Below are positions 17,864 to 27,149 of a stretch of DNA of 64,000 bases, one piece after another. Every line of letters begins with the position of its first letter. The stretch's first letter is position 1. Under the pieces are notes generated by a model. The model was not told the DNA's origin, did no database searches, and saw nothing but the letters and a program-made list of their open reading frames with translations. Source of the stretch: Mucilaginibacter sp. KACC 22773 (lineage in GTDB: Bacteria > Bacteroidota > Bacteroidia > Sphingobacteriales > Sphingobacteriaceae). Where the stretch lies: NCBI RefSeq assembly GCF_028736215.1, contig NZ_CP117883.1, positions 3,038,001-3,102,000 on the forward strand. The letters run 5' to 3'. A program made the position numbers and the translations under genes.

Positions 17864-17933
17864 ACAGTATGTCTATCTGATATTATTGCTGCTAACTTAA
17901 TCTAACTTACTCACCCCAGTCAACTTACTCAAC

Positions 17934-18815
17934 CTAATTATACACTTCTTTATTGGCCGAAGCTAAAGTGTTTTTCAGTAGTCCAATAATGGTCATTAAG
18001 CCAACGCCACCAGGTACGGGAGTAATCCACGATGCTTTGGGCGCCACATTATCAAAATCAACATCGCCATAAAGTTTAAAGCCCGATTTTGTTAGTGCCG
18101 ATGTTTCGCGGTTCATGCCTACATCAATAACTACAACGCCATCTTTTACCATATCGGCAGTGATGAAATTCTTTTTGCCAATGGCCACAATCAAAATATC
18201 GGCATCTAAGGTAAATTTTTTGATATCCGGTGTACGGCTATGGCAAATAGTTACTGTACAATTGCCGGGAGTAGTATTCCGCGCCATTAATATACTCATA
18301 GGGGAGCCAACAATGTTACTGCGGCCAACTACTACGCAATGCTTACCAGCGGTTTCAATGCCATATTCTTTCAGCATTAATGTAATGCCATAAGGCGTAG
18401 CAGGGATAAACGATGGCAGGTTGCGCTGCATCCGGCCCAGGTTTACCGGGTGAAATCCATCCACATCTTTCCTGTGATCAATACGTTCTGTTACTTTCTC
18501 CGGATCGATGTGTTTTGGTAACGGGAGCTGCACAATAATGCCGTCTATATCGGCATCAGCATTTAGTTCTTCTACTTTCAATAGCAGTTCATCTTCGGTA
18601 ACATCGTCTTCAAAACGCACCAGGGTTGATTTAAAACCAACCTTTTCGCAATTTTTGATCTTACTGGCTACGTAAGTTTCGCTTCCGCCATCATGGCCAA
18701 CTAATACTGCAACCAAATGTGGCTGCCTGCCGGTTTCATTTAATATTTTAGCTGCCGCTTCGGCAATTTCAACCTTAAGTTTTTCTGATACGTATTTTCC
18801 GTCGAGTAATTGCAT
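17934..18815 (-). CDS. folD: FolD bifunctional THF dehydrogenase/cyclohydrolase
   Basis: FolD oxidises 5,10-methylene-THF to methenyl-THF and hydrolyses it to 10-formyl-THF, feeding purine and formyl-Met-tRNA synthesis. The 293-residue protein shows the folate-binding motifs [20 protein letters not shown] (catalytic Tyr-x3-Lys), [20 protein letters not shown] and the NADP-binding [13 protein letters not shown], ending with [13 protein letters not shown] place the start at 18815 ([13 protein letters not shown]). A longer frame to 18875 would begin with residues read out of the G/C-run repeat, which is not part of the FolD family. It lies 102 bp downstream of lepA and may be cotranscribed. Confidence 0.97.
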   Translation of the reverse strand: MQLLDGKYVSEKLKVEIAEAAAKILNETGRQPHLVAVLVGHDGGSETYVASKIKNCEKVGFKSTLVRFEDDVTEDELLLKVEELNADADIDGIIVQLPLPKHIDPEKVTERIDHRKDVDGFHPVNLGRMQRNLPSFIPATPYGITLMLKEYGIETAGKHCVVVGRSNIVGSPMSILMARNTTPGNCTVTICHSRTPDIKKFTLDADILIVAIGKKNFITADMVKDGVVVIDVGMNRETSALTKSGFKLYGDVDFDNVAPKASWITPVPGGVGLMTIIGLLKNTLASANKEVYN

Positions 18816-18842
18816 AAAGCCCCCTATCCCCCTAAAGGGGGA
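18816..18842. repeat. CCCCCT-type repeat, copy 2
   Basis: AAAGCCCCCTATCCCCCT followed by AAAGGGGGA, directly upstream of the folD ATG. It is the inverse of copy 3 at 18891-18920, so the pair could fold into a large hairpin across the folD/lepA spacer. Confidence 0.85.
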
Positions 18843-18890
18843 ACGATAGTGTATAATTTTATTATTATCAGCCAACCTTGCTTACCAGGA

Positions 18891-18920
18891 AGCTCCCCCT
18901 TCAGGGGGATAGGGGGCTTA
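18891..18920. repeat. CCCCCT-type repeat, copy 3
   Basis: AGCTCCCCCTTCAGGGGGAT followed by AGGGGGCTTA, inverted relative to copy 2. Its final bases (18918-18920) are the stop codon of lepA on the minus strand. Confidence 0.85.
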
Positions 18921-20705
18921 ATCTAATTTCAAAACCGCCATAAATGCCGATTGAGGTATCTCTACGTTACCAACCTGGCGCATGCGTTTTTTACCTTTTT
19001 TCTGTTTTTCCAATAGTTTACGTTTACGCGAAATATCACCGCCGTAACATTTGGCGGTAACATCTTTACGTAACGCTTTCACCGTTTCGCGCGCGATGAT
19101 CTTGGCGCCAATAGAAGCCTGGATTATGATTTCAAATTGCTGGCGGGGTAAAAGTTCCTTCAGTTTTTCGCATATTTTTTTACCAAAATCATATGAATTA
19201 CCCCTGAATATCAACGATGATAAGGCATCAACAGGCTCGGCATTTAAACGAATATCCAAACGTACAAGATCCGACTGGCGATAGCCTATCTGGTGATAGT
19301 CAAAAGATGCATAACCCTTTGATATCGTTTTTAGCTTATCATAAAAGTCAAATACAATCTCGCCCATTGGCATCTCAAAAACAAGCTCCACGCGGTCAGA
19401 TGTTAAATATGACTGATTGGTAATACTGCCTCGTTTTTGGATACATAGAGACATTACCGGTCCAACAAATTCAGATTTGGTGATGATTGTGGCCTTAATA
19501 TACGGCTCTTCAACAAAATCAATTTTACTTGGATCGGGCAAATCAGATGGGTTGTTTACTATAATGGGTTCCCCTTTGGTGGTATGGGCAATATACGATA
19601 CGTTAGGTACGGTAGTAATTACCGTCATGTTAAACTCGCGCTCTAATCGCTCCTGGATAATCTCCATGTGCAGCATACCCAGGAAACCGCAACGGAAACC
19701 AAAGCCCAAAGCAGCCGACGATTCCGGTTCAAAAACCAGGGATGCATCGTTAAGCTGTAATTTAGCCATTGATTCACGTAGTTCTTCATAATCCTCGGTA
19801 TCAACCGGGTAAATGCCGGCAAACACCATTGGTTTCACCTCTTCAAAACCCTGGATACCAACTTCGCAAGGCCTATCAACATGTGTAATTGTATCACCAA
19901 CTTTTACCTCTCGCGCCTCTTTAATACCCGATATAATGTAGCCTACGTCGCCGGTTTTTATGACATCTTTAGCAAGCGGGCGAAGTTTTAACGTACCTAC
20001 CTCATCAGCCAGGTATTGTTTTTCTGTAGCAACAAATTTTACTTTTTCGCCTTTTCTAATCTCGCCGTTAACCACCTTAAAATAGGCTATAATGCCGCGA
20101 AACGAGTTGAACACCGAATCGAAGATTAACGCCTGTAGTGGTGCTTTAGGGTCGCCAACCGGAGCGGGGACACGCTCTACTATAGCCCGCAGAATATCAT
20201 GAACGCCCATGCCGGTTTTACCCGAAGCAGCAAGAATTTCTTCGCGCTTACATCCAATCAGGTCAACAATCTGGTCTTTAACCTCCTCGGGCATAGCGCC
20301 GGGAAGATCCATTTTATTAAGTACCGGGATAATTTCCAGGTCGTTTTCCAAAGCCAGGTATAGGTTGGATATGGTTTGCGCCTGGATGCCCTGCGCCGCA
20401 TCAACAATAAGCAAAGCTCCTTCGCAGGCAGCAATGGAACGTGATACCTCGTATGAAAAATCTACGTGGCCGGGGGTATCTATCAGGTTGAGCGTGTATT
20501 TTTGACCATCAAGTACATAATCCATCTGGATTGCATGACTTTTTATGGTAATACCCCGCTCGCGTTCCAAATCCATATCGTCAAGCAATTGTGCCTGCGA
20601 TTCGCGTTGGGTTATAGTGTTAGTGTATTCTAATAACCTATCGGCAAGTGTGCTTTTGCCGTGGTCGATGTGCGCGATGATACAAAAATTACGAATATGC
20701 TCCAT
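18918..20705 (-). CDS. lepA: Elongation factor 4 (LepA)
   Basis: LepA/EF4 is a ribosome-associated GTPase thought to act in back-translocation or initiation quality control. The 595-residue protein has G1 [15 protein letters not shown]2/switch [10 protein letters not shown]3 [13 protein letters not shown]4 NKMDLPGA, and G5 (SGKTGMGV), then EF-Tu domain II, EF-G-like domains and the LepA-specific C-terminal domain ([20 protein letters not shown] and [18 protein letters not shown]). Length is exactly typical. First of a lepA-folD pair. Its stop codon lies in a G/C-run repeat and its -7 box ends seven bases before the ATG. Confidence 0.98.
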   Translation of the reverse strand: MEHIRNFCIIAHIDHGKSTLADRLLEYTNTITQRESQAQLLDDMDLERERGITIKSHAIQMDYVLDGQKYTLNLIDTPGHVDFSYEVSRSIAACEGALLIVDAAQGIQAQTISNLYLALENDLEIIPVLNKMDLPGAMPEEVKDQIVDLIGCKREEILAASGKTGMGVHDILRAIVERVPAPVGDPKAPLQALIFDSVFNSFRGIIAYFKVVNGEIRKGEKVKFVATEKQYLADEVGTLKLRPLAKDVIKTGDVGYIISGIKEAREVKVGDTITHVDRPCEVGIQGFEEVKPMVFAGIYPVDTEDYEELRESMAKLQLNDASLVFEPESSAALGFGFRCGFLGMLHMEIIQERLEREFNMTVITTVPNVSYIAHTTKGEPIIVNNPSDLPDPSKIDFVEEPYIKATIITKSEFVGPVMSLCIQKRGSITNQSYLTSDRVELVFEMPMGEIVFDFYDKLKTISKGYASFDYHQIGYRQSDLVRLDIRLNAEPVDALSSLIFRGNSYDFGKKICEKLKELLPRQQFEIIIQASIGAKIIARETVKALRKDVTAKCYGGDISRKRKLLEKQKKGKKRMRQVGNVEIPQSAFMAVLKLD

Positions 20706-20712
20706 TGAACCG

Positions 20713-20720
20713 CAAAAATA
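20713..20720 (-). promoter_or_regulatory. -7 promoter box for lepA
   Basis: On the minus strand TATTTTTG matches TAnnTTTG with seven bases to the lepA ATG, the same spacing as at dnaB. It predicts a leaderless or nearly leaderless transcript. Confidence 0.55.
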
Positions 20721-20792
20721 ACTTTTTAAACCGATAATTGCATAAGGCTAATAAATTAACTGATTCAACGTTAAATTAAGTATCCTAAAATA

Positions 20793-21659
20793 ATGCCGAT
20801 TGCAGAAAGACTTATACAAGACATTGAAATTAAGCTGGGTAAATCCATTGTTAATATTACTCCTTTAAGCGGCGGAAGCATTAATCGAGTTTACCGCCTG
20901 CAAACCGCTATGGAGCGTTTTGTACTTAAGGTTAACAATCGTTTTAATTTTCCCGGCATGTTTAACCTTGAAGCGCAAGGCCTGGAAGCTATCTGTAGTA
21001 CCCAAACCATAGCCGTACCAGAAGTTCTGCTACAAAGCGAGACGGATACGGAGAGCTATTTATTGATGGAATGGATAACACCCGGGCATACCACGCAAAA
21101 GGCATCAGAGGCGTTGGGTGCGCAACTTGCCCAAATGCACAGGCATACATCTCATAGTTTTGGCTTTTATACCGACAATTATATGGGCTCACTTCGGCAA
21201 AGCAATCAGTGGCATGAGCATTGGAGCGCTTTTTTTATAGATGAGCGTTTAAAACCTATGGTAAGGATAGCTCAAACAAAACAGCTGCTTACAAATAATG
21301 ATTTGCGTTTATTTGAATTATTGTATCAAAAACTGCCCGGTTTGTTTACCGAAGAACCTCCGGCGCTTGTTCACGGCGATTTATGGAGCGGTAATTACAT
21401 GATAGACGCTCATGAAAAGCCTTACCTGATTGATCCGGCAGTAAGTTATAGTAACCGGGAATTTGATATCGCTATGACCACGTTGTTTGGCGGTTTCGAC
21501 AAAACTTTTTATGATGCTTACCACGCGGGCTATCCATTGCAAACAGGCTGGCAGCGGCGACTTAAACTATGGAACCTTTATCCCTTACTTGTTCATGTTA
21601 ACCTTTTCGGAAGTGCTTATACCAGCCAGGTACGTGAGTGTTTAGCCAGCTTTGTTTAA
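20793..21659 (+). CDS. Fructosamine kinase family protein
   Basis: The 288-residue protein has the aminoglycoside-phosphotransferase-like fold of fructosamine-3-kinases. The catalytic loop is VHGDLWSGNYM and the Mg-binding DPA follows in YLIDPAVSYSNREFD (Asp in place of the DFG of protein kinases). The nucleotide-binding Lys is probably that in RFVLKVNN, and the N-terminal GGSINRVYRL is the glycine-rich loop. The family phosphorylates ketosamines such as fructose-lysine, promoting protein deglycation, or ribulosamines; the bacterial substrate is not proven. The stop overlaps the convergent hydrolase gene by 4 bp. Confidence 0.92.
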   Translation: MPIAERLIQDIEIKLGKSIVNITPLSGGSINRVYRLQTAMERFVLKVNNRFNFPGMFNLEAQGLEAICSTQTIAVPEVLLQSETDTESYLLMEWITPGHTTQKASEALGAQLAQMHRHTSHSFGFYTDNYMGSLRQSNQWHEHWSAFFIDERLKPMVRIAQTKQLLTNNDLRLFELLYQKLPGLFTEEPPALVHGDLWSGNYMIDAHEKPYLIDPAVSYSNREFDIAMTTLFGGFDKTFYDAYHAGYPLQTGWQRRLKLWNLYPLLVHVNLFGSAYTSQVRECLASFV

Positions 21660-23299
21660 TTTACCTGGTTAGTACCCTCAACAAATACGGGGGTTTCGGT
21701 TACATTAACAGTTAATTTACCGGCCACAGTTGCCACCTGGGTTTTTACCGCCGAAGCTAAGCCTGGTTTTAAATTGTAAATATTTGCTTTTGAGGTCCCC
21801 AAATTAAGGATGTAAGTACCTGAGCGCCCTTTCGAGTCGGGAATAGTCAATACATACATTGCTTTTTTACCATTTACATATTTGTCAACCAAGGGGTCGC
21901 TATTAATAGTCGATTTATAGGTGTAATTGCCCATTAATGTATTGGTTTGTAATATAAAATCGGCGGCAGGGCGGCGTTTACCGTTTTCTGACAGGCCGGC
22001 GGTGGCATATTGAACACTGCTAAATGGTTTATCATCCTGCAACTGGTAATAAAATACCCTTTTGATCCCGTGTCTCATGTACAATAGCGATGTTCTTAAT
22101 ATCCAATCGCCTTGTGTATCCAGGGCTGATTTATTGCCGATGTAGGCGGCTTTCTGATAACTGTATAGATTAATATCATACCCCGACTCGGTAACCCACA
22201 CTTCCGGTGGTTTGCTTAATGAATTAGATAGTTTTACAAACGAATCGGCAATTTGCCCCGCCATTGAAAGTTCGGGTGCAACGCCGGTTGTTGCGCGTTC
22301 ATGCTTAAGTATGTTGCCATTATTGTTATAAAAATGGTAATTGATTACATCAAAACACAAGTTGATGCTGCCATCGGCACGGTAGCCCCGGTTAACTTTG
22401 CACCAGTTTATCATTCGTTGTACAAAGTTAACATCGCAGCTTGCAAGGCCGCCCATTACTACCTGCATAGCCGGATCGGCTGTTTTTACACCTGCATTGG
22501 GGCCGAGTTTTCCTTTATTGCCATCATAAAAGGCCGACATGTTGGCTGCATACTCTTCTGGGCTTTGCTGCGTGGCAGGGCCTTTCCACCATTTATCGCG
22601 TTCGTTATCACATTCCATAAATTTGATAAGGCCCATCCCGATTTTAACAACATTCACCTCGTCATTATTCCAGCGCGGACGGCTATCAACTTTTACCAAA
22701 GCCTTATCTATAGCGGTGTTATATCCATATCTGGCGGCAAATTGGAATGCAGTTCGTGCCTGGTCGGCGTATGACGCCGGATCGCTTTTATCCAAACCGT
22801 ATGGCGCGGGTACGTTTTCGTTGTCGCGCATCCCGGTAGGGTAGGTGGCTTCCATCCAGTTGGGGCAGTTTTTAAGATCGGCAAGTACTAAAATCCCATC
22901 TTGTTTACAACGTGTATACATCAAATCGTAATCCCAGCTACCGTTGTTTGTAGGGTTATAGGTGTAGTTTCCCCTGGTATTTTCCAGCTTATTCCAGTTC
23001 ATATAATGCCGTACCGAACTGAACGATTTAATGACAGCCATGTTGGCTTCGTAAATTGTATGGTGCAAGTTAATGTTTGCCGGGTCCTGTAAAAAATTCC
23101 ATTCGTAGGCGTTAATGCCAAACATGTTTTTTAAGGCTATAGCATTTGGCTTTGCAGAGTTATCGCTAAGTATAAGTTTACTTATCTTCACGCTGTCCCT
23201 TGTATCCGCTTTTTTATCTTTTTCGGCATGGCAGTTGCCAAAAAACGATGTAACAGTAACAATGAGCATCAGGTACTTGTAATGAAATAATATATTCAT
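21656..23299 (-). CDS. Exported clan GH-A glycoside hydrolase-like protein
   Basis: The 547-residue protein has an N-terminal hydrophobic export signal (LMLIVTVTSFFGNC; the Cys could be a lipobox of poor fit). The body is a TIM-barrel glycosidase: SSVRHYMNWNKLE and the GH-A style acid/base FMECDNERDKWW (Asn-Glu pair) and nucleophile VWVTESGYDINLYS (Glu) are visible at about residues 230 and 365. The exact family is unclear; GH39, GH5 or GH30-like are candidates. A C-terminal beta-rich part (from ~470) follows. It has a -7 box 33 bases before the ATG and no sugar-uptake neighbour. Substrate unknown. Confidence 0.78.
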   Translation of the reverse strand: MNILFHYKYLMLIVTVTSFFGNCHAEKDKKADTRDSVKISKLILSDNSAKPNAIALKNMFGINAYEWNFLQDPANINLHHTIYEANMAVIKSFSSVRHYMNWNKLENTRGNYTYNPTNNGSWDYDLMYTRCKQDGILVLADLKNCPNWMEATYPTGMRDNENVPAPYGLDKSDPASYADQARTAFQFAARYGYNTAIDKALVKVDSRPRWNNDEVNVVKIGMGLIKFMECDNERDKWWKGPATQQSPEEYAANMSAFYDGNKGKLGPNAGVKTADPAMQVVMGGLASCDVNFVQRMINWCKVNRGYRADGSINLCFDVINYHFYNNNGNILKHERATTGVAPELSMAGQIADSFVKLSNSLSKPPEVWVTESGYDINLYSYQKAAYIGNKSALDTQGDWILRTSLLYMRHGIKRVFYYQLQDDKPFSSVQYATAGLSENGKRRPAADFILQTNTLMGNYTYKSTINSDPLVDKYVNGKKAMYVLTIPDSKGRSGTYILNLGTSKANIYNLKPGLASAVKTQVATVAGKLTVNVTETPVFVEGTNQVN

Positions 23300-23332
23300 C
23301 GTTTTTGCCGATTTTTTTTTGCCGATAAGCTA

Positions 23333-23340
23333 CAAATTTA
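23333..23340 (-). promoter_or_regulatory. -7 promoter box for the GH-A hydrolase gene
   Basis: On the minus strand TAAATTTG matches TAnnTTTG, 33 bases before the ATG at 23299. Confidence 0.5.
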
Positions 23341-23499
23341 AGTTTAAATTAATCAGAGGGCAGGGGAATTGAAGTGTTTACGACCTGTGTATCTTCAAAG
23401 TTGCATAGTTCAGCATTATACCTGTATTTAAAAATACAAATTATTGTTTATCAGAATATTAAAAACGCCTGTAATGATATTTTATCAATAGCGGAATAA

Positions 23500-23527
23500 A
23501 TAAGGCCGAAATATCTTTCGGCCTTAT
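23500..23527 (-). terminator. Terminator of the 23551-24012 lipoprotein gene
   Basis: A perfect 12-bp stem, ATAAGGCCGAAA (23500-23511) with TTTCGGCCTTAT (23516-23527), closes a TATC loop and is followed on the minus strand by TTATTC. It lies 23 bases after the gene stop. Confidence 0.85.
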
Positions 23528-23550
23528 ATTTAAACAATTAAAATTAAGTG

Positions 23551-24012
23551 TTATTTAACTTTAACATAAGTTTCAATGATAACATGGTCTATTTTCAGGC
23601 TATCTATTTTTTCAATGCCGGTTTGTATAAGCGTATCACCTTTAAATTGAACGGTAAATTTAAAATCCCTGTTTTCCCACTCCCGGGCATCGCAATAGGC
23701 CAGGTGTTCGGCATAATCGTTCCCGGCAAGGGTATAAGTACCGCTACCCGAACTATAAACAGGCTTGGCGGTTTTGCCGTGCGCCAAATCATGAGTAAAG
23801 AAGGCGAAATTAGTTGCATTAAAAATTTTGACCATTTCTTCATCTTTTGATGGGGTAGTTGTCACGGTATCGCCTTTTGTAATGGCTTTGCTGTTGATCA
23901 AATGCCAGGTGCCAATTAAAGGCTGATCTGGTTTTGGATCTGCTTTGGTCTCTTTTTGCTTACATGATGATAGTACAACTGCGCAGATTAATACGGTATA
24001 ATAAAGCTTCAT
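23551..24012 (-). CDS. Small lipoprotein, lipocalin-like beta fold
   Basis: From the chosen start (MKLYYTVLICAVVLSSCKQ) this is a 153-residue lipoprotein with lipobox LSSC (Cys17). The mature part begins after KETKADPKP with LIGTWHLINSKAI, and has a beta-rich pattern typical of the lipocalin-like DUF families of Bacteroidota, in which WHL or WxL opens the barrel. No catalytic residues are recognised. I preferred this start to an ATG seven codons upstream (24033), because it opens directly with a signal peptide. It lies alone before the regulator gene at 24108. Function unknown. Confidence 0.72.
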   Translation of the reverse strand: MKLYYTVLICAVVLSSCKQKETKADPKPDQPLIGTWHLINSKAITKGDTVTTTPSKDEEMVKIFNATNFAFFTHDLAHGKTAKPVYSSGSGTYTLAGNDYAEHLAYCDAREWENRDFKFTVQFKGDTLIQTGIEKIDSLKIDHVIIETYVKVK

Positions 24013-24053
24013 AATAATGGTTGGTTTGCACAATATTACTATTAAATGCCGAA

Positions 24054-24086
24054 CAAAAAAAGCAGCTTACATTACTGTTCGCTGCT
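24054..24086 (-). terminator. Terminator of the NtrC-type regulator gene
   Basis: On the minus strand AGCAGC (24081-24086) pairs with GCTGCT (24061-24066) around a 14-base loop and runs into a T tract ending at 24055. It is 22 bases after the stop. Confidence 0.75.
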
Positions 24087-24107
24087 CAAAAAACATTGTT
24101 TATTTTG

Positions 24108-25487
24108 TTACTCTCCCCGCTTTAAACCAAACTTCTCAATCTTACTGTACAGGTGACTGCGCTGAATATCAATATCATCGGCAGTTTTTGATACGTTCCA
24201 ATTGTTTTTTTCCAACTTGAATTTAATGTATTCCCGCTCGGCAAAGTCCTTATACTCCTGGAAATTATTGAACTGGTCGAAATCAGTTTGGGGTGCTGCG
24301 TGGCTATCTGCTACTGCTGCTGCCGGCGCCGTTGGATTGGCAAATGCCCTTACGTCATTGTCGGTAATGGTTTTATCGCTCAAAATAATCAAACGCTCAA
24401 CCATGTTTCGCAATTCACGAATGTTTCCTGTCCATGGTAATGCTTTAAGGGCATCAATTGCAGCGTCCGAGATCTTTTTAACCGGCATACCGTATTCATT
24501 GCAAATCTCGTCAAGGAAACTTTGAGTAAGCAAGCCAATATCGTCTTTCCGGTCGGCCAACGGTGGTACGTGAATTAATATAACACTTAAGCGATGGTAA
24601 AGGTCCATCCGGAAGTTGCCGGCTTCAATTTCTTTCAATAAATCTTTGTTGGTTGCAGCTACAACGCGCACATCAACATCAATTTCTTTTTCGCCGCCTA
24701 CACGCGTAATCTTACTTTCCTGCAGGGCGCGCAATACCTTGGCCTGTGCCGATTGGCTCATGTCGCCTATTTCATCAAGGAAAAGTGTACCTCCGTTTGC
24801 CGATTCAAATTTGCCAATACGTTGTTTTATAGCCGACGTAAATGAGCCTTTCTCGTGCCCAAACAATTCGCTCTCAATTAATTCAGATGGGATGGCGGCG
24901 CAGTTAACTTCGATGATGGGTGCATTTGAGCGGTGCGATTTTTCATGCAGCCAGCGGGCCACTAATTCTTTACCGCTGCCGTTTGCGCCGGTAACCAGTA
25001 CGCGGGCGTCTGTTGGGGCAACACGATCAATAGTTTCTTTTATTTTAAGTATGGCCTGGGAATTACCTAATATAGGGCGAACCTTGGATACTTTCCGTTT
25101 TAATACTTTGGCTTCTACAACCAAACTTCCACGGTCGAGCGCGTTACGTACAGTTATAAGCAGGCGGTTTAAATCAGGTGGTTTCGATATAAAATCAAAG
25201 GCGCCTTTTTTGCTGGCTTCAACGGCAGTTTCAACGGTGCCGTGACCGCTTATCATGATGAACGGTAAATCGGGTTTCAGCGCCAAACCTTCGGTAAGCA
25301 CTTCCATGCCATCCATCCGGTTCATTTTTATATCGCAAAGTACCAGGTCAAAATCTTTCTTTTCAATTAATTGCAGGCCGTCAATACCGTTATCTACGTC
25401 CTCAACCTCGTAATCTTCATACTCCAGAATTTCCCGCAAAGTACTGCGTATTGCCCGTTCATCATCAATAATTAAAATTTTTGCCAT
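24108..25487 (-). CDS. NtrC-family sigma-54-type response regulator
   Basis: This 459-residue regulator has an N-terminal receiver domain (1-120; phosphoacceptor Asp in VLCDIKM), a central AAA+ domain (~145-380; Walker A VTGANGSGKEL, Walker B TLFLDEIG) and a C-terminal Fis-type helix-turn-helix (ISKTADDIDIQRSHLYSKIEKF region: NWNVSKTADDIDIQRSHL). The sigma-54 contact loop, normally GAFTGA, reads GSFTSA within GHEKGSFTSAIKQR. Glycine 5 is replaced by serine, so coupling to sigma-54 may be altered, or the loop variant may be a Bacteroidota norm. No histidine kinase is adjacent. The two TPR kinases at 29872-34188 are the nearest candidates. Confidence 0.92.
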   Translation of the reverse strand: MAKILIIDDERAIRSTLREILEYEDYEVEDVDNGIDGLQLIEKKDFDLVLCDIKMNRMDGMEVLTEGLALKPDLPFIMISGHGTVETAVEASKKGAFDFISKPPDLNRLLITVRNALDRGSLVVEAKVLKRKVSKVRPILGNSQAILKIKETIDRVAPTDARVLVTGANGSGKELVARWLHEKSHRSNAPIIEVNCAAIPSELIESELFGHEKGSFTSAIKQRIGKFESANGGTLFLDEIGDMSQSAQAKVLRALQESKITRVGGEKEIDVDVRVVAATNKDLLKEIEAGNFRMDLYHRLSVILIHVPPLADRKDDIGLLTQSFLDEICNEYGMPVKKISDAAIDALKALPWTGNIRELRNMVERLIILSDKTITDNDVRAFANPTAPAAAVADSHAAPQTDFDQFNNFQEYKDFAEREYIKFKLEKNNWNVSKTADDIDIQRSHLYSKIEKFGLKRGE

Positions 25488-25572
25488 GTTTTATATATGT
25501 AATAGGTTGTAATTGTTCTGTCGCTAATATATCGTTTTGTATAGAAAAACAAACACTTTTGCTTGTAAACAA

Positions 25573-25606
25573 AAATAACCCCTTCCTGTTTGCAGGAAAG
25601 GGTTAT
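25573..25606 (-). terminator. Terminator of RNase P RNA
   Basis: A 14-bp stem, ATAACCCCTTCCTG (25575-25588) and CAGGAAAGGGTTAT (25593-25606), with a TTTG loop and one G-U pair. Read on the minus strand it is followed by TTTTTG, so it ends the rnpB transcript. Confidence 0.9.
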
Positions 25607-25611
25607 ATAAT

Positions 25612-25994
25612 TCAGCAGCAAACCTGTAAGCCGGGTTCTGTATTGCCCCTAAAGGCAACTTCTATCATTAATCTGGCCCTGCCATTGCTGACAGGTTTAA
25701 ACAACCTACCCATCTTAACGTCGCCAACAAGTTGGCGAGCGGGAGCGAGCAGCCCCACTTTCAAGACCTATTTGGTTTTTCAACTCCTGAGGTTTACCGT
25801 CATCTCCGGTCGCCCGGAAAAGCCGTGAGCTCTTACCTCACGTTTTCACCCTTACCCCGGTTTTCACCGTGGCGGTATTTTCTCTGTGGCACTTTGCTGT
25901 CGCCGGCTGCCGGCGCCTTCCCGTTAGGAAGCAGGATGCTCTGTGTTGCCCGGACTTTCCTCCACTAATAAATTAGCAGCGATAGAACGTTTTG
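25612..25994 (-). ncRNA. rnpB: RNase P RNA
   Basis: RNase P RNA is the catalytic subunit that removes 5' leaders from pre-tRNAs. On the minus strand the conserved GAGGAAAGTCCGGGC (CR-I, near 25955-25970) and, near the 3' end, CAGAACCCGGCTTACAGG (CR-V, near 25620-25640) are present. The size (~380 nt) is normal for the A-type RNA. The TACCTTTG promoter box at 26001-26008 and a hairpin terminator after 25606 bracket it. End coordinates are approximate by a few bases. Confidence 0.95.
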
Positions 25995-26000
25995 CAGGTA

Positions 26001-26008
26001 CAAAGGTA
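26001..26008 (-). promoter_or_regulatory. -7 promoter box for rnpB
   Basis: On the minus strand TACCTTTG matches TAnnTTTG, about seven bases before the estimated 5' end of the RNase P RNA. Confidence 0.7.
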
Positions 26009-26013
26009 GCAGT

Positions 26014-26047
26014 TTTAGTTCATAGTTGATGGTTCATAGTTCATAGT
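26014..26047. repeat. Copy of the TTCATAGTTGATGGTTCATAG repeat
   Basis: TTAGTTCATAGTTGATGG then TTCATAGTTCATAG lies in the spacer between the cytochrome c gene and rnpB and matches the repeat at 5355-5400. Confidence 0.75.
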
Positions 26048-26091
26048 CTGACCAGGAATCTATTGTTTAGCTAACGTGCAGCGCCAATTAC

Positions 26092-26508
26092 CTATTTACA
26101 TTTCTCCAAATCGCCCTGAACCTGCTGCAAGCTTATCGTGCCTAATTTATTGCCGAATGAGTTGGTAACATAAGTAAGTACCTTGGCAATTTCGATGGGG
26201 GCAAGGCTATCAGCAGGCATTTCTCCATCAAAAGTTTTGTTATTGATATTAATTTGTCCCTTAAGCCCTTTTTTAAGAAAGCAGGCCAAGGCGTTTTTAT
26301 TCTTTTTAAGATAGCCTGAATCCGTAAGCGGTGGTATCAGCGCCTGCAAACCCTCGCCTTTGGTGCCGTGGCAGTTTGCGCAGCGGGTAAGGTAAATGAC
26401 GCTGCCACCAGAGTAATAGCGGTTAAATTCAAGCTGCCCATCGTTCTGGCATGAAAAAAAAATGACTATCAACAGTAATAAAATCCCCCCTGTTACTTTG
26501 AATTTCAT
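26092..26508 (-). CDS. Cytochrome c lipoprotein
   Basis: The 138-residue protein has a hydrophobic signal with lipobox FFSC (Cys20) and one heme c site CANCH (within YLTRCANCHGTKGEG, ~44-48), in the class I c-type fold; a later Met such as that in DGEMPADSLAP fits the axial sixth ligand. It is the last gene of a leftward operon: its ATG overlaps the SCO stop by 4 bp (ATGA), so the two are translationally coupled. The association with SCO suggests a role in respiration, probably electron supply to a terminal oxidase. Confidence 0.9.
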   Translation of the reverse strand: MKFKVTGGILLLLIVIFFSCQNDGQLEFNRYYSGGSVIYLTRCANCHGTKGEGLQALIPPLTDSGYLKKNKNALACFLKKGLKGQININNKTFDGEMPADSLAPIEIAKVLTYVTNSFGNKLGTISLQQVQGDLEKCK

Positions 26509-27149
26509 TTGGCTGCGGCTTGGTCTGGTTCGGCCTTTAGTATTTTGATGTCGGCTATCATTTTATCCACTTCTTTGGGGTCGGTACCTTCGTACGTTCC
26601 GCGGATGCGTTTTTGTTTGTCTATCAATATAAAAAAGCCATCATGTATATATTGCCCGGCGGGATTTTTTTCCTGTACTGTTTGCAGGTAGCTTTTGGCT
26701 ATGGTATAAGTGCTGCCTTTATCGCCATGCAAAAGCCACCAGTTGTTACCACTAAGCCCCATTTTATCGGCATAGCGCTTAAGTACCTGAACGGTATCAT
26801 ATTTAGGGTCGATGGTGTGTGATATGATCCGGAAATTATCGTCGGCCTTAAACTCCTTATAAACATTGAGCATGTTGCGGTGCATTACCGGGCAGATAGA
26901 AGGGCAGGTGGTAAAAAAGAAATCGGCCACATATATTTTACCATCGAGGCTTTTTTGTGTTATAGTATCGCCATACTGGTTCACAAATTTAAAATCGGGA
27001 ATAGTGGCGTAGGCTGTATCCACAACCGATTTTCCATCCACCGTTTTAGTAACAGGCTCTCGGTTGCCTAAAATAGGCAGTTTGCTTTGTTTATTGTTAC
27101 AGGCATTTAACACCGATAATACGATAACGCCCAAAATTAATTTGCGCAT
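26505..27149 (-). CDS. SCO1/SenC family copper chaperone
   Basis: SCO proteins deliver copper to the Cu-A site of cytochrome c oxidase or act as thiol-disulfide reductants. The 214-residue protein has a lipoprotein-like signal (SVLNACNN), the thioredoxin-like fold with the copper motif CPSICP (CxxxC) in FFFTTCPSICPVMHRNM, and the third ligand His in LLHGDKGSTY or IHDGFF. The surrounding ISHTIDPKYDT is a family motif. It lies between the upstream lipoprotein gene (1-bp gap) and the cytochrome c gene (4-bp overlap). Confidence 0.93.
   Translation of the reverse strand: MRKLILGVIVLSVLNACNNKQSKLPILGNREPVTKTVDGKSVVDTAYATIPDFKFVNQYGDTITQKSLDGKIYVADFFFTTCPSICPVMHRNMLNVYKEFKADDNFRIISHTIDPKYDTVQVLKRYADKMGLSGNNWWLLHGDKGSTYTIAKSYLQTVQEKNPAGQYIHDGFFILIDKQKRIRGTYEGTDPKEVDKMIADIKILKAEPDQAAAK

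Noticed and set aside
18816-18875. An N-terminal extension of FolD
   Set aside because: The extra residues are read from the CCCCCT repeat and the FolD family starts at the chosen Met (18815).
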